The notes below the pieces were generated by a model. It was given only the letters and a program-made list of their open reading frames with translations. It was not told the DNA's origin and ran no database searches. 64,000 nucleotides of DNA from Methylococcales symbiont of Hymedesmia sp. n. MRB-2018. Its GTDB lineage: Bacteria; Pseudomonadota; Gammaproteobacteria; Methylococcales; Methylomonadaceae. Made by a program: the position numbers and the translations under genes. The stretch covers positions 1 to 64,000 of the forward strand of contig QPIN01000060.1 in NCBI GenBank assembly GCA_003666385.1. The letters are read 5' to 3'. Numbering within the stretch: the stretch's first letter is position 1; every line of letters begins with the position of its first letter. Shown here piece by piece: positions 19,844 to 30,233 of this stretch.

Positions 19844-22090
19844 TTAGTGTAGCTTAATCCAGCGTAATCGGTTGGCATTTGTTACTACTGTCACTGATGA
19901 CATTGCCATAGCCGCTCCCGCAATCATTGGACTTAACAAGATTCCAAAAAACGGATAAAGCACACCCGCAGCAACAGGGATACCAATGCTGTTAAAAAAG
20001 AAAGCACCCAGTAAATTCTGTTTTATATTAGCTACTGTGGCTTTGGACAAAGCCATAGCTTCAGGCACCTTCATCAACGAGCCTTGTAAAATAACAATAT
20101 CAGCACTTTCAATAGCCACATCGGTTCCCGTACCAATGGCAAAACCAACATTGGCTTGAGCCAATGCAGGGGCATCATTAATACCATCTCCAACCATCCC
20201 GACAACTTCACCTTGCTGCTGTAGTTGCGCTGTAACTGCAGCTTTATCTTCCGCCAATACTTCTGCTCTCACTTCACAAACCCCTGCCTGTTTTGCAATA
20301 GCCAATGCTGTGACCTCATTATCGCCAGTCAGCATAATAATACGTACACCTTGATTCTGTAGTTTTTTTATAGCATCTGCAGAGTCTTTTTTAATAGGAT
20401 CAGAAGCACTAATAATGCCCGCAATTTTATTATCAATCGCTAGCAGCATAACCGTTTGACCTTGAGCCGAAAGTGTTTCTATTTTTTTCTTATGCTGGGC
20501 ATATTTTACCCCTTTCAAATCCATTAAAGCTTGATTACCAAAAAACACGTTTTGTTGAGCAATTTTGCCAATAATGCCATGTCCCGTAATCGCTTCAAAA
20601 GCAGTTACTTTCTCTAGTTTTAATTGTTGTTGTTCTGCGGCACTCAAAATAGCAGCCGCTAAAGGGTGTTCTGAACCCGATTCAATACTCGCTGCCCATT
20701 TTAAAATAGTTGCCTCTTGGTGATTAGTCAGTGCAATAATTTCAGACACTTCTGGTTTACCTTCGGTCACTGTGCCTGTTTTATCTAAAATCAAACAACT
20801 TAATTTTCCAGCACTTTGTAACGCATCACCATTTCTTATTAATATGCCTGATTGAGCAGATCGTCCTACCGCAACCATGACAGAGATAGGTGTAGCCAAT
20901 CCCAAGGCACAAGGGCAAGCAATAACCAGTACGGTCATTGAGGTAACAAAGGCATAGGCAATTGAAGGATCGGGCCCGAAGGTATACCAAAGAATAAAAG
21001 TCAGGATAGAAATAACGACCACAACGGGCACAAATATACTAGAGATTTTATCGGCTAATTTTGCAATTGCAGGTTTACTACTTTGTGCGCTACGCACACT
21101 ATTAATTATTTGGGCTAATGCAGTATCCCACCCTATTCGTGTCGCTTTGAATAAAAAACTGCCTTTTTGATTCATAGTGCCAGCAATAACTTCCGAACCT
21201 TCTGTTTTTTCAACAGCAATAGGTTCACCCGTGAGCATTGACTCATCTATGGTGGAATGTCCCTCTATCAGAATGCCATCAACTGCAATTTTTTCACCAG
21301 GTCTAACTCTTAAAATCTCATCTAAACCCACTTCTTCAATAGCAATATCCTTTTCTGCCCCATCCCTTACTACACGTGCTGTTCTAGGTTGCAAACCTAT
21401 TAGTTCCCTGATTGCAGAAGAGGTTTTTCCTCTGGCTTTAGTTTCTAATGCTGTGCCGAAATTAATAAATGCCAGTATAATCACCGAGGCTTCAAAATAG
21501 GCGTGCGGTGCCAAACTGGTTAAATTACTCGAATAATCAATAACAACACAGGAGTACAACCAAGCAGAACCAGTCCCTAGTGCTATCAAGGTATCCATAT
21601 TAGCCTGACCTAATTTTAATGATTTGATAGCAGCAGAAAAAAAATGACCGCCTGAGTAATATAATATGGCTAATGTACTTGCCGCAATAATAGGCCAAAA
21701 CCATTGTCCCGACACTGAGCCGATGGAGGGCAGCACGGCAAAATGCCCTAGCAACATCAAAGGCACACCAAATGAAGCGGCTACTTTTGCTTTATTCATC
21801 ACTCTTAAATAACGCTGCAACTCCATCGCTTCCTGCTCTTCTGGGTCTTCCATTTGTTCCATCGCCGCCGCATCATAACCAGCAGTCTGAACCGCTTTGA
21901 TTAACAATTCAGTGGTCACTTCACCTTTTACCACAGCCGAACGATCAGCAAAATTAACATTTACCTCGGCTACACCGTCAACGGCATTGAGAGCAGTTTC
22001 TACCGCACCCACACAGCCAGCACAACTCATCCCCAAAATGGATAATCGCAACACCTTATTTAATGAATCAGCTTGATTATTAGAATCCAT
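19844..22090 (-). CDS. copA: Copper-translocating P-type ATPase
   Basis: HMA motif GMSCAGC, CPC motif, DKTGTVTEG. Confidence 0.95.
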   Translation of the reverse strand: MDSNNQADSLNKVLRLSILGMSCAGCVGAVETALNAVDGVAEVNVNFADRSAVVKGEVTTELLIKAVQTAGYDAAAMEQMEDPEEQEAMELQRYLRVMNKAKVAASFGVPLMLLGHFAVLPSIGSVSGQWFWPIIAASTLAILYYSGGHFFSAAIKSLKLGQANMDTLIALGTGSAWLYSCVVIDYSSNLTSLAPHAYFEASVIILAFINFGTALETKARGKTSSAIRELIGLQPRTARVVRDGAEKDIAIEEVGLDEILRVRPGEKIAVDGILIEGHSTIDESMLTGEPIAVEKTEGSEVIAGTMNQKGSFLFKATRIGWDTALAQIINSVRSAQSSKPAIAKLADKISSIFVPVVVVISILTFILWYTFGPDPSIAYAFVTSMTVLVIACPCALGLATPISVMVAVGRSAQSGILIRNGDALQSAGKLSCLILDKTGTVTEGKPEVSEIIALTNHQEATILKWAASIESGSEHPLAAAILSAAEQQQLKLEKVTAFEAITGHGIIGKIAQQNVFFGNQALMDLKGVKYAQHKKKIETLSAQGQTVMLLAIDNKIAGIISASDPIKKDSADAIKKLQNQGVRIIMLTGDNEVTALAIAKQAGVCEVRAEVLAEDKAAVTAQLQQQGEVVGMVGDGINDAPALAQANVGFAIGTGTDVAIESADIVILQGSLMKVPEAMALSKATVANIKQNLLGAFFFNSIGIPVAAGVLYPFFGILLSPMIAGAAMAMSSVTVVTNANRLRWIKLH

Positions 22091-22108
22091 GACTTCCTCA
22101 AAATATTA

Positions 22109-22318
22109 TCAATCGACAACGTAGCCCGCATCGCTAATGGCTTGTGAAATTGCTGCTACATTAGTTTTTGAAGAATCAAAAGTTACTTCAACTTTGTTCT
22201 CTTTAGTTGAAGCATTTACTGTTATAACACCCTCTATTTTGTTTAATTGTGTGTTCACATTGGATTCACAGCCACCACATTTTAAACCTGTTACCACGAG
22301 TGAAATTGATTCTGCCAT
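22109..22318 (-). CDS. Heavy-metal-associated domain protein (CopZ-like)
   Basis: VTGLKCGGCESNV; directly upstream of copA in the same direction. Confidence 0.85.
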   Translation of the reverse strand: MAESISLVVTGLKCGGCESNVNTQLNKIEGVITVNASTKENKVEVTFDSSKTNVAAISQAISDAGYVVD

Positions 22319-22525
22319 GTTTATACTTCCTCTTTATAATTTTATACCTGTAAAACGACTCAGTCTCATTCATCTGTTAAGATAAGACATTATTTAATGC
22401 ATAATAGTCCAAAACCATCACAGCGTAAACAGGGCTTTTGTTCAACAAATAATATAGCTTGATGAAATCTGCTCATAAAATAGTAAAAACATGCTCCCGT
22501 CAATCTTCTTGTTAATAACACTCTT

Positions 22526-23149
22526 ATGTCCATAAAAAATACAACAAACCAAACCATTGCTCTCGCAGGTATTTCCCAGGTTTGTATGCTGGTTCAACAA
22601 CTGGCTACCAAGGGTACAGCCGATTCGACTGTGTTAGAAACCAGTATTGCCAGCACACTTAAAATTGACTCTGACAGTATAGTTGATATATATGGCGGAC
22701 TTCCATTTTTGAAACCGGGTTTGCAACGGTTACAACAACAGATGACGGGGAGACAAATAGCAGACCCAGAACAAGGACGCTATGCAGCACAATTAGTCTT
22801 CCTTGAAATGCAATTATCCAATCGCCCAGATATGCTAAAACAAATAAAAACGGGGATTGAAAAAGCACAAGCACAAGCACAAGGTTTTGGCATCATGCAT
22901 GAAAATGTTTTAGCTAACTTGGGGGATTTATACCTCATTACTATTAGTACTCTACAGCCTCGTATCATGGTCAATGGAAATGAGGAATTTCTTGCACAAA
23001 CTGATATTGTCAACAAGATAAGAGCATTATTATTAGCGGGAATCCGATCTACCTTATTATGGCGACAATGCGGTGGCAGTCGCTTAAAGTTTTTATTCTT
23101 TCGTAAAAAAATTCAGGATGAAATAAAGTTTCTTCTATCTCAGATTTAA
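22526..23149 (+). CDS. hflD: HflD homolog (DUF489)
   Basis: ALAGISQVCMLVQQLA...NKIRALLLAGIRSTLLWRQCGGSRLKFLF. Confidence 0.88.
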   Translation: MSIKNTTNQTIALAGISQVCMLVQQLATKGTADSTVLETSIASTLKIDSDSIVDIYGGLPFLKPGLQRLQQQMTGRQIADPEQGRYAAQLVFLEMQLSNRPDMLKQIKTGIEKAQAQAQGFGIMHENVLANLGDLYLITISTLQPRIMVNGNEEFLAQTDIVNKIRALLLAGIRSTLLWRQCGGSRLKFLFFRKKIQDEIKFLLSQI

Positions 23150-23202
23150 GCTATTAAAGTAAATATGGCTGTTTTGAAATATAAACCAACGATAAATTTT
23201 AC

Positions 23203-24021
23203 ATGCCCGAATTACCTGAAGTCGAAACCATCTGCCGAGGTATTAGCCCCCATATTACAGGAAAAACTTTTGCCAATATTATTGTGCGACAAGCACAATT
23301 ACGCTGGCCTATACCTGATAACCTTGATGTGCAATGCCAGGGCTATTCAATAAAAGGCGTTAGCAGACGCGCAAAATATTTATTACTTGAAATAAGCTCA
23401 GGGCAGACAATAATTATTCACTTAGGTATGTCTGGCAGTTTACGCATCACAGATAGCAAACACAAAGCAGGTAAACATGATCATGTAGACTTTGTTTTTA
23501 CAGATAACGCCCTGCTACGTTTTAATGATCCCCGAAAATTTGGCTCAATTTTATTGACAACACTCCCTGTTGACAAACATAAACTGATTAGTGCCTTAGG
23601 GCCAGAACCGCTGTCTGAGCAGTTTGACGGACAGCATCTTTACCATATTTCAAAGAACAAAACCACATCGGTTAAAAGCTTTATTATGAACGGGCATAAT
23701 GTCGTTGGCGTTGGCAATATATATGCTAGTGAATCATTATTTATGGCAGGTATTCATCCTACTAGACAAGCAGGAAGAATTTCTTTAAAACGCTACCAAA
23801 AACTGGCAGAGTGTATAAAAATTATCCTGCAAAAAGCGATAGATCAAGGTGGAACTACATTACGAGATTTTGTTAATGAACAAGGAAAACCTGGTTACTT
23901 TCAACAGTCATTATCTGTTTACGGCAGAAATAGTGAAGCCTGTGTAAATTGCTCAAGCACGATAAAGCAAATAAAAATAGCACAACGCGCTAGTTATTTT
24001 TGTCCAAAGTGCCAACATTAG
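23203..24021 (+). CDS. mutM: Formamidopyrimidine-DNA glycosylase
   Basis: MPELPEVETICRGI and C-terminal zinc finger. Confidence 0.97.
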   Translation: MPELPEVETICRGISPHITGKTFANIIVRQAQLRWPIPDNLDVQCQGYSIKGVSRRAKYLLLEISSGQTIIIHLGMSGSLRITDSKHKAGKHDHVDFVFTDNALLRFNDPRKFGSILLTTLPVDKHKLISALGPEPLSEQFDGQHLYHISKNKTTSVKSFIMNGHNVVGVGNIYASESLFMAGIHPTRQAGRISLKRYQKLAECIKIILQKAIDQGGTTLRDFVNEQGKPGYFQQSLSVYGRNSEACVNCSSTIKQIKIAQRASYFCPKCQH

Positions 24022-24033
24022 AAGCTAAAAAAA

Positions 24034-24612
24034 TCACAGCACATATTTATAAACAATACTGCCCGCAACCACTAAAACAATAACAATCCAGCCTAAAATA
24101 TCCATATACTTTCTTAATTTGGATTCTAATTTTTCTCCACCCACCGCTAATAAAAGTGAAACCAGAAAAAAACGTGCGCCACGACCAATAAATGATGCCA
24201 CAACAAAAGGTAAAAACATCATCTGCAATGCACCCGCCGCAAGGGTAAAAACTTTATAGGGTATGGGAGAAAACCCAGCTATAAATATCGCCCAAAAACC
24301 CCAGTCTTTAAACCCGTTTTCAGCCATCAGATATTTATCCCAGTAATGTGTTTCCTGTAGCCAGGGAGAAATTGAATCAAACATAAAAAAACCAATGGCA
24401 TACCCTAACATTCCACCTAATACAGAAAAAATGGTGGTAAAAAAAGCCAGCCTGAACGCTTTATCAGGCGTAGCTAAAGCCATAGGTGCCAACATCACGT
24501 CTGGCGGTATGGGAAAAAACGATGATTCGGCAAAACTTAATGCACACAAATACTTGCTGGCATGTTTATGTCTAGCCCAAGTCAGTGCTTTATCATATAA
24601 TTTTTTAAACAT
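24034..24612 (-). CDS. DedA-family-like membrane protein (YqaA)
   Basis: ESSFFPIPPDVMLAPMAL, AGFSPIPYKVFTLAAG. Confidence 0.85.
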   Translation of the reverse strand: MFKKLYDKALTWARHKHASKYLCALSFAESSFFPIPPDVMLAPMALATPDKAFRLAFFTTIFSVLGGMLGYAIGFFMFDSISPWLQETHYWDKYLMAENGFKDWGFWAIFIAGFSPIPYKVFTLAAGALQMMFLPFVVASFIGRGARFFLVSLLLAVGGEKLESKLRKYMDILGWIVIVLVVAGSIVYKYVL

Positions 24613-25268
24613 TACTCTCTCCCTGCTAAAAATGGCACAAAACTCACTGATTCTATAATTGCATCTTCATAGCCTGTCTGCGTTCTGATTATTTTATGTA
24701 ATTCTTGTTGACGAGTACCTACAGGTATTAACATTACACCCCCTACAGCCATTTGTTCTAATAATGTTTCAGGAATTTTAACAGGAGCAGCAGCGACCAG
24801 AATGCCATCATAAGGCGCCTGATCTGACCAACCCCAACCGCCATCATTGTGCTGAAAACTGATGTTTTTTAATTTTATATCCCACAGATGGTCTTTTGCT
24901 TTTTTTAACAAGGAACCAATCCTTTCTACTGAATACACTTTTTCAACTAATTGAGCCAATATTGCTGTTTGGTAACCACATCCAGTACCTATTTCTAATA
25001 CTTTGGATAAGTTGCCTTCTGCCAACAATAATTCTGTCATTCTTGCCACAATATAAGGTTGTGAAATAGTCTGGTTATAACCAATAGGTAATGCAGTATC
25101 TTCATAAGACCGACTGGCCAGTGCTTCATCGACAAAGATATGTCGCGGGATATTACCCATAACCTGAAGAATCTTATTATCTCTAATACCTTGCTGTTTT
25201 AACCGCTCAATCATTCTATCGCGTGTTCTACGCGATGTCATGCCAATACCTTGCAAATTATGATTCAC
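24612..25268 (-). CDS. pcm: Protein-L-isoaspartate O-methyltransferase
   Basis: [30 protein letters not shown]. Confidence 0.95.
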   Translation of the reverse strand: MNHNLQGIGMTSRRTRDRMIERLKQQGIRDNKILQVMGNIPRHIFVDEALASRSYEDTALPIGYNQTISQPYIVARMTELLLAEGNLSKVLEIGTGCGYQTAILAQLVEKVYSVERIGSLLKKAKDHLWDIKLKNISFQHNDGGWGWSDQAPYDGILVAAAPVKIPETLLEQMAVGGVMLIPVGTRQQELHKIIRTQTGYEDAIIESVSFVPFLAGRE

Positions 25269-26020
25269 TGTTTAAGCCCCTGAATCATCCATTGTTTTAA
25301 ATCGTCCATTCTGTCATATCGTGTTAAATCCAATTGTAAAGGTGTGATTGATACATAACCTTGATTGATCGCATAAAAATCAGTACCTTGCCCTGCATCT
25401 TGTCCTTTACCTGGGGCCCCCACCCAATAAATTTCTCTACCACGGGGATCGGTTGATTTAATAACAGGTTCAGCTTTATGTCTTTGTCCTAGTCGTGTTA
25501 CTTGAAATCCTTTTAAATCAGAAAAAGGAAGGTCTGGCACATTTACATTTAAAACGGTATCTTTAGGTAATGGTAGCTGAACAATTTTTTCAAATAAAAA
25601 TGTAGCAATCTGTGCCGCACAATCAAAATGTCTTGCTTGATTTGATGCCAAAGAAATAGCCACAGCGGGCAAACCAAGAAAGCGACCTTCTGTTGCAGCG
25701 GCTACTGTGCCAGAATAAAACACATCATCCCCTAAATTTGCACCATGATTTATACCTGCAAAGACCATATCTGGTTCATTATCTAATAAGCCGGTAATAG
25801 CCAAATGCACACAATCTGTTGGTGTCCCGTCAACATAAATAAAACCATTGTCAGCCTTCTGTGCTCTTAATGGCATTTCCAATGTTAGTGAATTACTGAT
25901 TGCACTTCTATTTTTATCGGGGGCAACAACAGAAATATCTGCCACTTTGGATAACGCTTCAGCCAAAGCACTCAAGCCTGCAGCCAAATAGCCATCATCA
26001 TTACTTAATAGAATGTGCAT
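25265..26020 (-). CDS. surE: 5'/3'-nucleotidase SurE
   Basis: [16 protein letters not shown]...[11 protein letters not shown]. Confidence 0.96.
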   Translation of the reverse strand: MHILLSNDDGYLAAGLSALAEALSKVADISVVAPDKNRSAISNSLTLEMPLRAQKADNGFIYVDGTPTDCVHLAITGLLDNEPDMVFAGINHGANLGDDVFYSGTVAAATEGRFLGLPAVAISLASNQARHFDCAAQIATFLFEKIVQLPLPKDTVLNVNVPDLPFSDLKGFQVTRLGQRHKAEPVIKSTDPRGREIYWVGAPGKGQDAGQGTDFYAINQGYVSITPLQLDLTRYDRMDDLKQWMIQGLKQ

Positions 26021-26084
26021 AAATCATTAAAACGCTATAAAATCGGTTATTTTAGCAAATAACCGCTTATCCATCAGATATATC

Positions 26085-26621
26085 ATGGTAAAAAAAACAT
26101 TATGTTGCAAAGACTCTGATTTATTCCGAGCCACTATAGGCGAAGTTAAAGCCATAAAAAATGATAAGCTGTTGATAGAATCTGCAAACAAGCCAAAACC
26201 CTATCCACAAACTCAACTTCAAAATAACAACAACCATTTTTCAGGTGCTAATCATTCAAAAATAGAAAAACTTGAGCAGGAAGATAGCATCCGTTTTATC
26301 GCACCAGGATTACAAAAGAATGTCCTAAAAAAATTAAGAAGGGGGGGTTTTGGTTTACATGCATCAGTTGATTTACATGGATTAACAAGCCGAGAAGCCA
26401 ATATTCAATTATCTCGCTTTTTACAAAGCAGTATTGAAACAGGTTGTCGTTGCATTCACATTATTCATGGCAAAGGATATCGTTCAGCAAATAAGCAACC
26501 GGTATTAAAAAATGATATCAATGTTTGGTTACGACAACATAAAGAAGTATTGGCATTCTGCTCTGCCCCTCAAAAAGAAGGTGGCACAGGTGCGGTTTTT
26601 GTATTATTAAAATTATCGTAA
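26085..26621 (+). CDS. Smr-domain protein (SmrA-like)
   Basis: VDLHGLTSREANIQLSRFL...IIHGKGYRS. Confidence 0.9.
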   Translation: MVKKTLCCKDSDLFRATIGEVKAIKNDKLLIESANKPKPYPQTQLQNNNNHFSGANHSKIEKLEQEDSIRFIAPGLQKNVLKKLRRGGFGLHASVDLHGLTSREANIQLSRFLQSSIETGCRCIHIIHGKGYRSANKQPVLKNDINVWLRQHKEVLAFCSAPQKEGGTGAVFVLLKLS

Positions 26622-26775
26622 CTACTCAGCGTACTCCGTAACTGCTTAGATTGCCCTCTGTTCTGTTCAAGATCAAGGCGTTCAAGAGCAAGGCGAAAGC
26701 GCGGAGTTTACAGGTGTAAATGCGCACTTTCAACGCGGCTATTGGAACAAAATAGAGGGTAAGCTGAGTAGTTAC
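26618..26775. repeat. Interspersed repeat family A, copy 2
   Basis: 13 bp perfect terminal inverted repeats GTAACTACTCAGC/GCTGAGTAGTTAC; left end supplies the smrA stop codon. Confidence 0.92.
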
Positions 26776-26781
26776 AAATTA

Positions 26782-27579
26782 TCAGAGAAATATGGAGAAG
26801 AGGATAACACCCAGTATTAAGCGATAGATTACAAAAGGAAACATACCTACTTTATTTAATAACTGTAAAAACCAACCTATAGAAAAATAAGCCATAATCG
26901 CTGACACTAGGGCACCTATTAAAGCCATATCCCAGATTAAGGGTTCAGTGCTTGTATAAAGATCAAGTCCTTTAACCATCCCCGCTAAGGCAATAACTGG
27001 AATAGAAAGCAAAAAAGAAAACCTAGCCGCAGTTTCTCTGTTTAAACCTATGATTAAACCCGCTGTTATTGTTATTCCCGAACGTGATGTACCAGGAATT
27101 AAAGCAATCGCTTGAAACAAACCAATAATGACAGCATCAACCAGAGTAATCGTTAACCGTTGCTCTTTTGCCTGTTTTGCAGAAACCCAAAGCAATAAGC
27201 CGAAAACGATGGTGGAGGTGGCAATAACCAAGGGTGACCTTAATACCGTTTCAACAAAATCAGGCAGTGTTATACCAACCAAGCCAACAGGTATAGTCCC
27301 TAATATGACATACCAGCAAAGTCTAGCATCATCTGTCATGCCTTTGCCACAAATTGAAGCACTCCAGGCTGCAATAATTTGCATTAAATCTTGACGATAA
27401 AAAGCCACTACTGCGACTAATGTACCCACATGAACAGCCACATCAAATGCTAAACCCTGATCTTCCCAGCCAACTAAAATAGGTAATAAAATCAAATGAG
27501 CAGAACTGGAAACAGGTAAAAATTCTGTTAAACCTTGTAATAAGGCCAAAACAACGGCTTGAAAAAAATCCATAGTCAA
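26782..27579 (-). CDS. uppP: Undecaprenyl-diphosphatase
   Basis: LQGLTEFLPVSSSAHL, PGTSRSGITITAGL. Confidence 0.96.
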   Translation of the reverse strand: MTMDFFQAVVLALLQGLTEFLPVSSSAHLILLPILVGWEDQGLAFDVAVHVGTLVAVVAFYRQDLMQIIAAWSASICGKGMTDDARLCWYVILGTIPVGLVGITLPDFVETVLRSPLVIATSTIVFGLLLWVSAKQAKEQRLTITLVDAVIIGLFQAIALIPGTSRSGITITAGLIIGLNRETAARFSFLLSIPVIALAGMVKGLDLYTSTEPLIWDMALIGALVSAIMAYFSIGWFLQLLNKVGMFPFVIYRLILGVILFSIFL

Positions 27580-27628
27580 TCTGCTTAGAATTCAAAAAAA
27601 CAACATAGTACCTGAACCTTATATATTT

Positions 27629-27785
27629 GTAACTACTCAGCGTACTCCGTAACTGCTTAGATTGCCCTCTGTTCTGTTCAAGATAAAGGCGTTCAAGAGC
27701 AAGGCGAAAGCGCAGAGTTTACAGGTGTAAATGCGCACTTTCAACGCGGCTATTGGACAAAATAGAGGGTAAGCTGAGTAGTTAC
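27629..27785. repeat. Interspersed repeat family A, copy 3
   Basis: Near-identical to 26618-26775. Confidence 0.92.
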
Positions 27786-27837
27786 TAAAAAATAGCTATC
27801 GTTTTTACTAAGGTAATTGAGATAAAAGCCATGCTGT

Positions 27838-27875
27838 TAGCTAACGCGCAATAAATAAACTCTCGGCTTGCACTT
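27838..27875 (+). repeat. Interspersed repeat family E, copy 1
   Basis: TAGCTAACGCGCAATAAATAAACTCTCGGCTTGCAC shared with 39213-39267 and 56968-57028 (reverse). Confidence 0.7.
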
Positions 27876-27919
27876 GTGAAGCAAAGCGGAAACACTTGAT
27901 AAGTTTATGGCTCTGTAAT

Positions 27920-29167
27920 CTATTGAATTTCCTTATTGATCACAATAGCGACTGACTTATTCCCTATTAGTTCTTTTAGTTCAAGGGTACCAATATAATC
28001 ACCCTTCTGGCGTATAGCTGTACCAGATTTAGAAATTCTTGCCATGACTTTAACTGCTTTAAAATTAGATAATTTCATTGCTGGTATCATTGCCATGGCA
28101 TCATTCAAAGTTACAGAAAGTGGTAAATCAGATACTTGTTTACGGACGATAGCTAATGGCATTGGTGGGCCGGTTAAGGCTTTGGCATAAATAAATACTG
28201 TATCATTTTGACTAACTTTTTCTTTTAACGCTGAATTGACACTGACTTTAACTTCAATACTGACTTCAGCCAATTCCTGCCGCTCTTCGGTCACTAAAGG
28301 TTTAATAGGCGCAGAACCAAGAATTTGTGCCTGTACAGTTGCCATCTGTCTTTTCAATTCTTGCAAATCAGTAGAACCTGGTGGTAAAAGTGTTTCCAGT
28401 TTTTTCCAATACTGCATAGCGAGGATAAATTCTCCCACTTCAGCTTTCGCCATACCTGCTAACCATAAGCCAGAAATACTGTTGGGTATTTTCTCTAAGG
28501 ATTTAAAGACTAAGCCTGCTGCTTGGCCAGATATTCTCCCGCCCTTTTTCATAGCTAATGCATCGGCATAATCCAACATTATCTCTGGATCATCCTCTGC
28601 AAGTGCAAGTGCATTTGCCAAGGCATCAACAGCCAGATCATACTTTTTCATATATTTGTAAGATCGTCCCAACATGACCCAGCCTTTTACATTATCTGGC
28701 TCTTTCTTTAAATGATCGGCTAAACCTTGCACCATGACATTGATATCATCCTGCGTTGGTGTTTGTACTTGCCTAGTCTGCATCATTTCGGCTTTTTTTA
28801 AAGCATCAGGCTCACCTATTGCAAAATAAGTTAACATTGAAAACAGTGGAATAAGTACGACTAAAACGGGGATTATCCAACGTCCATCTGACTCACTCGT
28901 CTGTATCCGTTTATCGTCTTGCTGATCATCCAAATCGTCACCCAAAGATAATTCCAGCTCTTCATATTGATCATCAAACTGCTGTTGTGTTAATGCTCCT
29001 GCTTGATGCTGTCTTTTTAATTCTTTGACTTTTCCTTTGGCAATACGTACATTCCTTTGCTCAGAACTTTCATTTTTAACGGTTCTTTTTTTCCATAAAG
29101 GTGGAATGATAATCAAAAAGGTTAGAATAAGAAGCCCGCTCACAATAAACCAATAGCTTACATTCAC
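27920..29167 (-). CDS. ccmI: Cytochrome c maturation protein CcmI
   Basis: TPR-containing; position after ccmH; N-terminal TM segments. Confidence 0.88.
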   Translation of the reverse strand: MNVSYWFIVSGLLILTFLIIIPPLWKKRTVKNESSEQRNVRIAKGKVKELKRQHQAGALTQQQFDDQYEELELSLGDDLDDQQDDKRIQTSESDGRWIIPVLVVLIPLFSMLTYFAIGEPDALKKAEMMQTRQVQTPTQDDINVMVQGLADHLKKEPDNVKGWVMLGRSYKYMKKYDLAVDALANALALAEDDPEIMLDYADALAMKKGGRISGQAAGLVFKSLEKIPNSISGLWLAGMAKAEVGEFILAMQYWKKLETLLPPGSTDLQELKRQMATVQAQILGSAPIKPLVTEERQELAEVSIEVKVSVNSALKEKVSQNDTVFIYAKALTGPPMPLAIVRKQVSDLPLSVTLNDAMAMIPAMKLSNFKAVKVMARISKSGTAIRQKGDYIGTLELKELIGNKSVAIVINKEIQ

Positions 29168-29628
29168 GACTGATCTCCTTGATCTAATAAACTTTTAACC
29201 TTGATCTTTTTTTGTTTTTGCTGTTCATTAGCTTCCATATTGTTTTCTATTTTTTTTCTACTGATAATCCAGACTAAAATAAAGCCCGATAATAAAAATA
29301 CAAAAGGTGCTATCCATAACACGCCAGTTTTTGCTTTAAACTGTGGATTATACATAACAAAATCACCATAACGCTCTATCATAAAGTCAACAATTTCATC
29401 TCGGGATTGACCTTTTTCCAGCATTTCATAAACCTGTCTGCGCAAATCTTTGGCTAAATCAGCATTGGAATCCGCAATGGTTTGATTTTGACATACCAGA
29501 CAACGCAACTCCTCAATTAGCACTCCATACGCCTGTTCTTTTTCAGGGTCATCAAATTTTTTGTATTCCACACCAGCAACGCATTGGAATGAAAGTACTA
29601 ATAAAATAAGGATTGGTAATGATTTCAT
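29164..29628 (-). CDS. ccmH: Cytochrome c maturation protein CcmH
   Basis: LRCLVCQNQTIADSNADLAKDLRRQV. Confidence 0.95.
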   Translation of the reverse strand: MKSLPILILLVLSFQCVAGVEYKKFDDPEKEQAYGVLIEELRCLVCQNQTIADSNADLAKDLRRQVYEMLEKGQSRDEIVDFMIERYGDFVMYNPQFKAKTGVLWIAPFVFLLSGFILVWIISRKKIENNMEANEQQKQKKIKVKSLLDQGDQS

Positions 29629-30233
29629 TAGATTTCTGCGTTTAATTGTTTAATCATGGGTAATAAAGTTTGCTGTACATCATTCCATCTGACTACACCG
29701 ATATGTTTGTAGCGTATCAAGCCTTTTTTATCGATCACAAAAGTTTCAGGTACGCCATAAACACCATAGTCAATACCTGTGCGCCCTTCGCGGTCGATAA
29801 TACTCACTTGATAAGGGTTGCCTAATTGATTCAACCATTTTTGTGCCGCCCAAGGTTCATCCTTATAGTTCAAACCTATTATCGGAACAATGTTCATTTT
29901 TACCAATTCATTAAATACCGGATGTTCCGCACGACAGGAGCCACACCATGATGCCCATACATTGAGTAGCCAGACTTTTCCAGCCATATCAGCTTTGCTT
30001 AATACTTTTTCTGGTGTCGCTAAAATAGGCAAAGAAAACTCAGGTGCAGGTTTATCAATCAGTGGCGATGGAATATCCCTAGGATTTAAACTTAAACCCA
30101 TTGCTAAAAAAATCGCCATGACTATAAACAAGATCAATGGGATGATAAATTTAAAACTTAGCACTGGCTTCTTCTTTAGACTCGTTTTTCTTATTCCGAC
30201 TGGCTTTACGATACCGTTTATCAGTCGTCGCAA
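29628..30233 (-). CDS. ccmG: Thiol:disulfide interchange protein CcmG/DsbE
   Basis: NVWASWCGSCRAEHPVF; GVYGVPETFVIDKKG. Confidence 0.95.
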   Translation of the reverse strand: MRRLINGIVKPVGIRKTSLKKKPVLSFKFIIPLILFIVMAIFLAMGLSLNPRDIPSPLIDKPAPEFSLPILATPEKVLSKADMAGKVWLLNVWASWCGSCRAEHPVFNELVKMNIVPIIGLNYKDEPWAAQKWLNQLGNPYQVSIIDREGRTGIDYGVYGVPETFVIDKKGLIRYKHIGVVRWNDVQQTLLPMIKQLNAEI

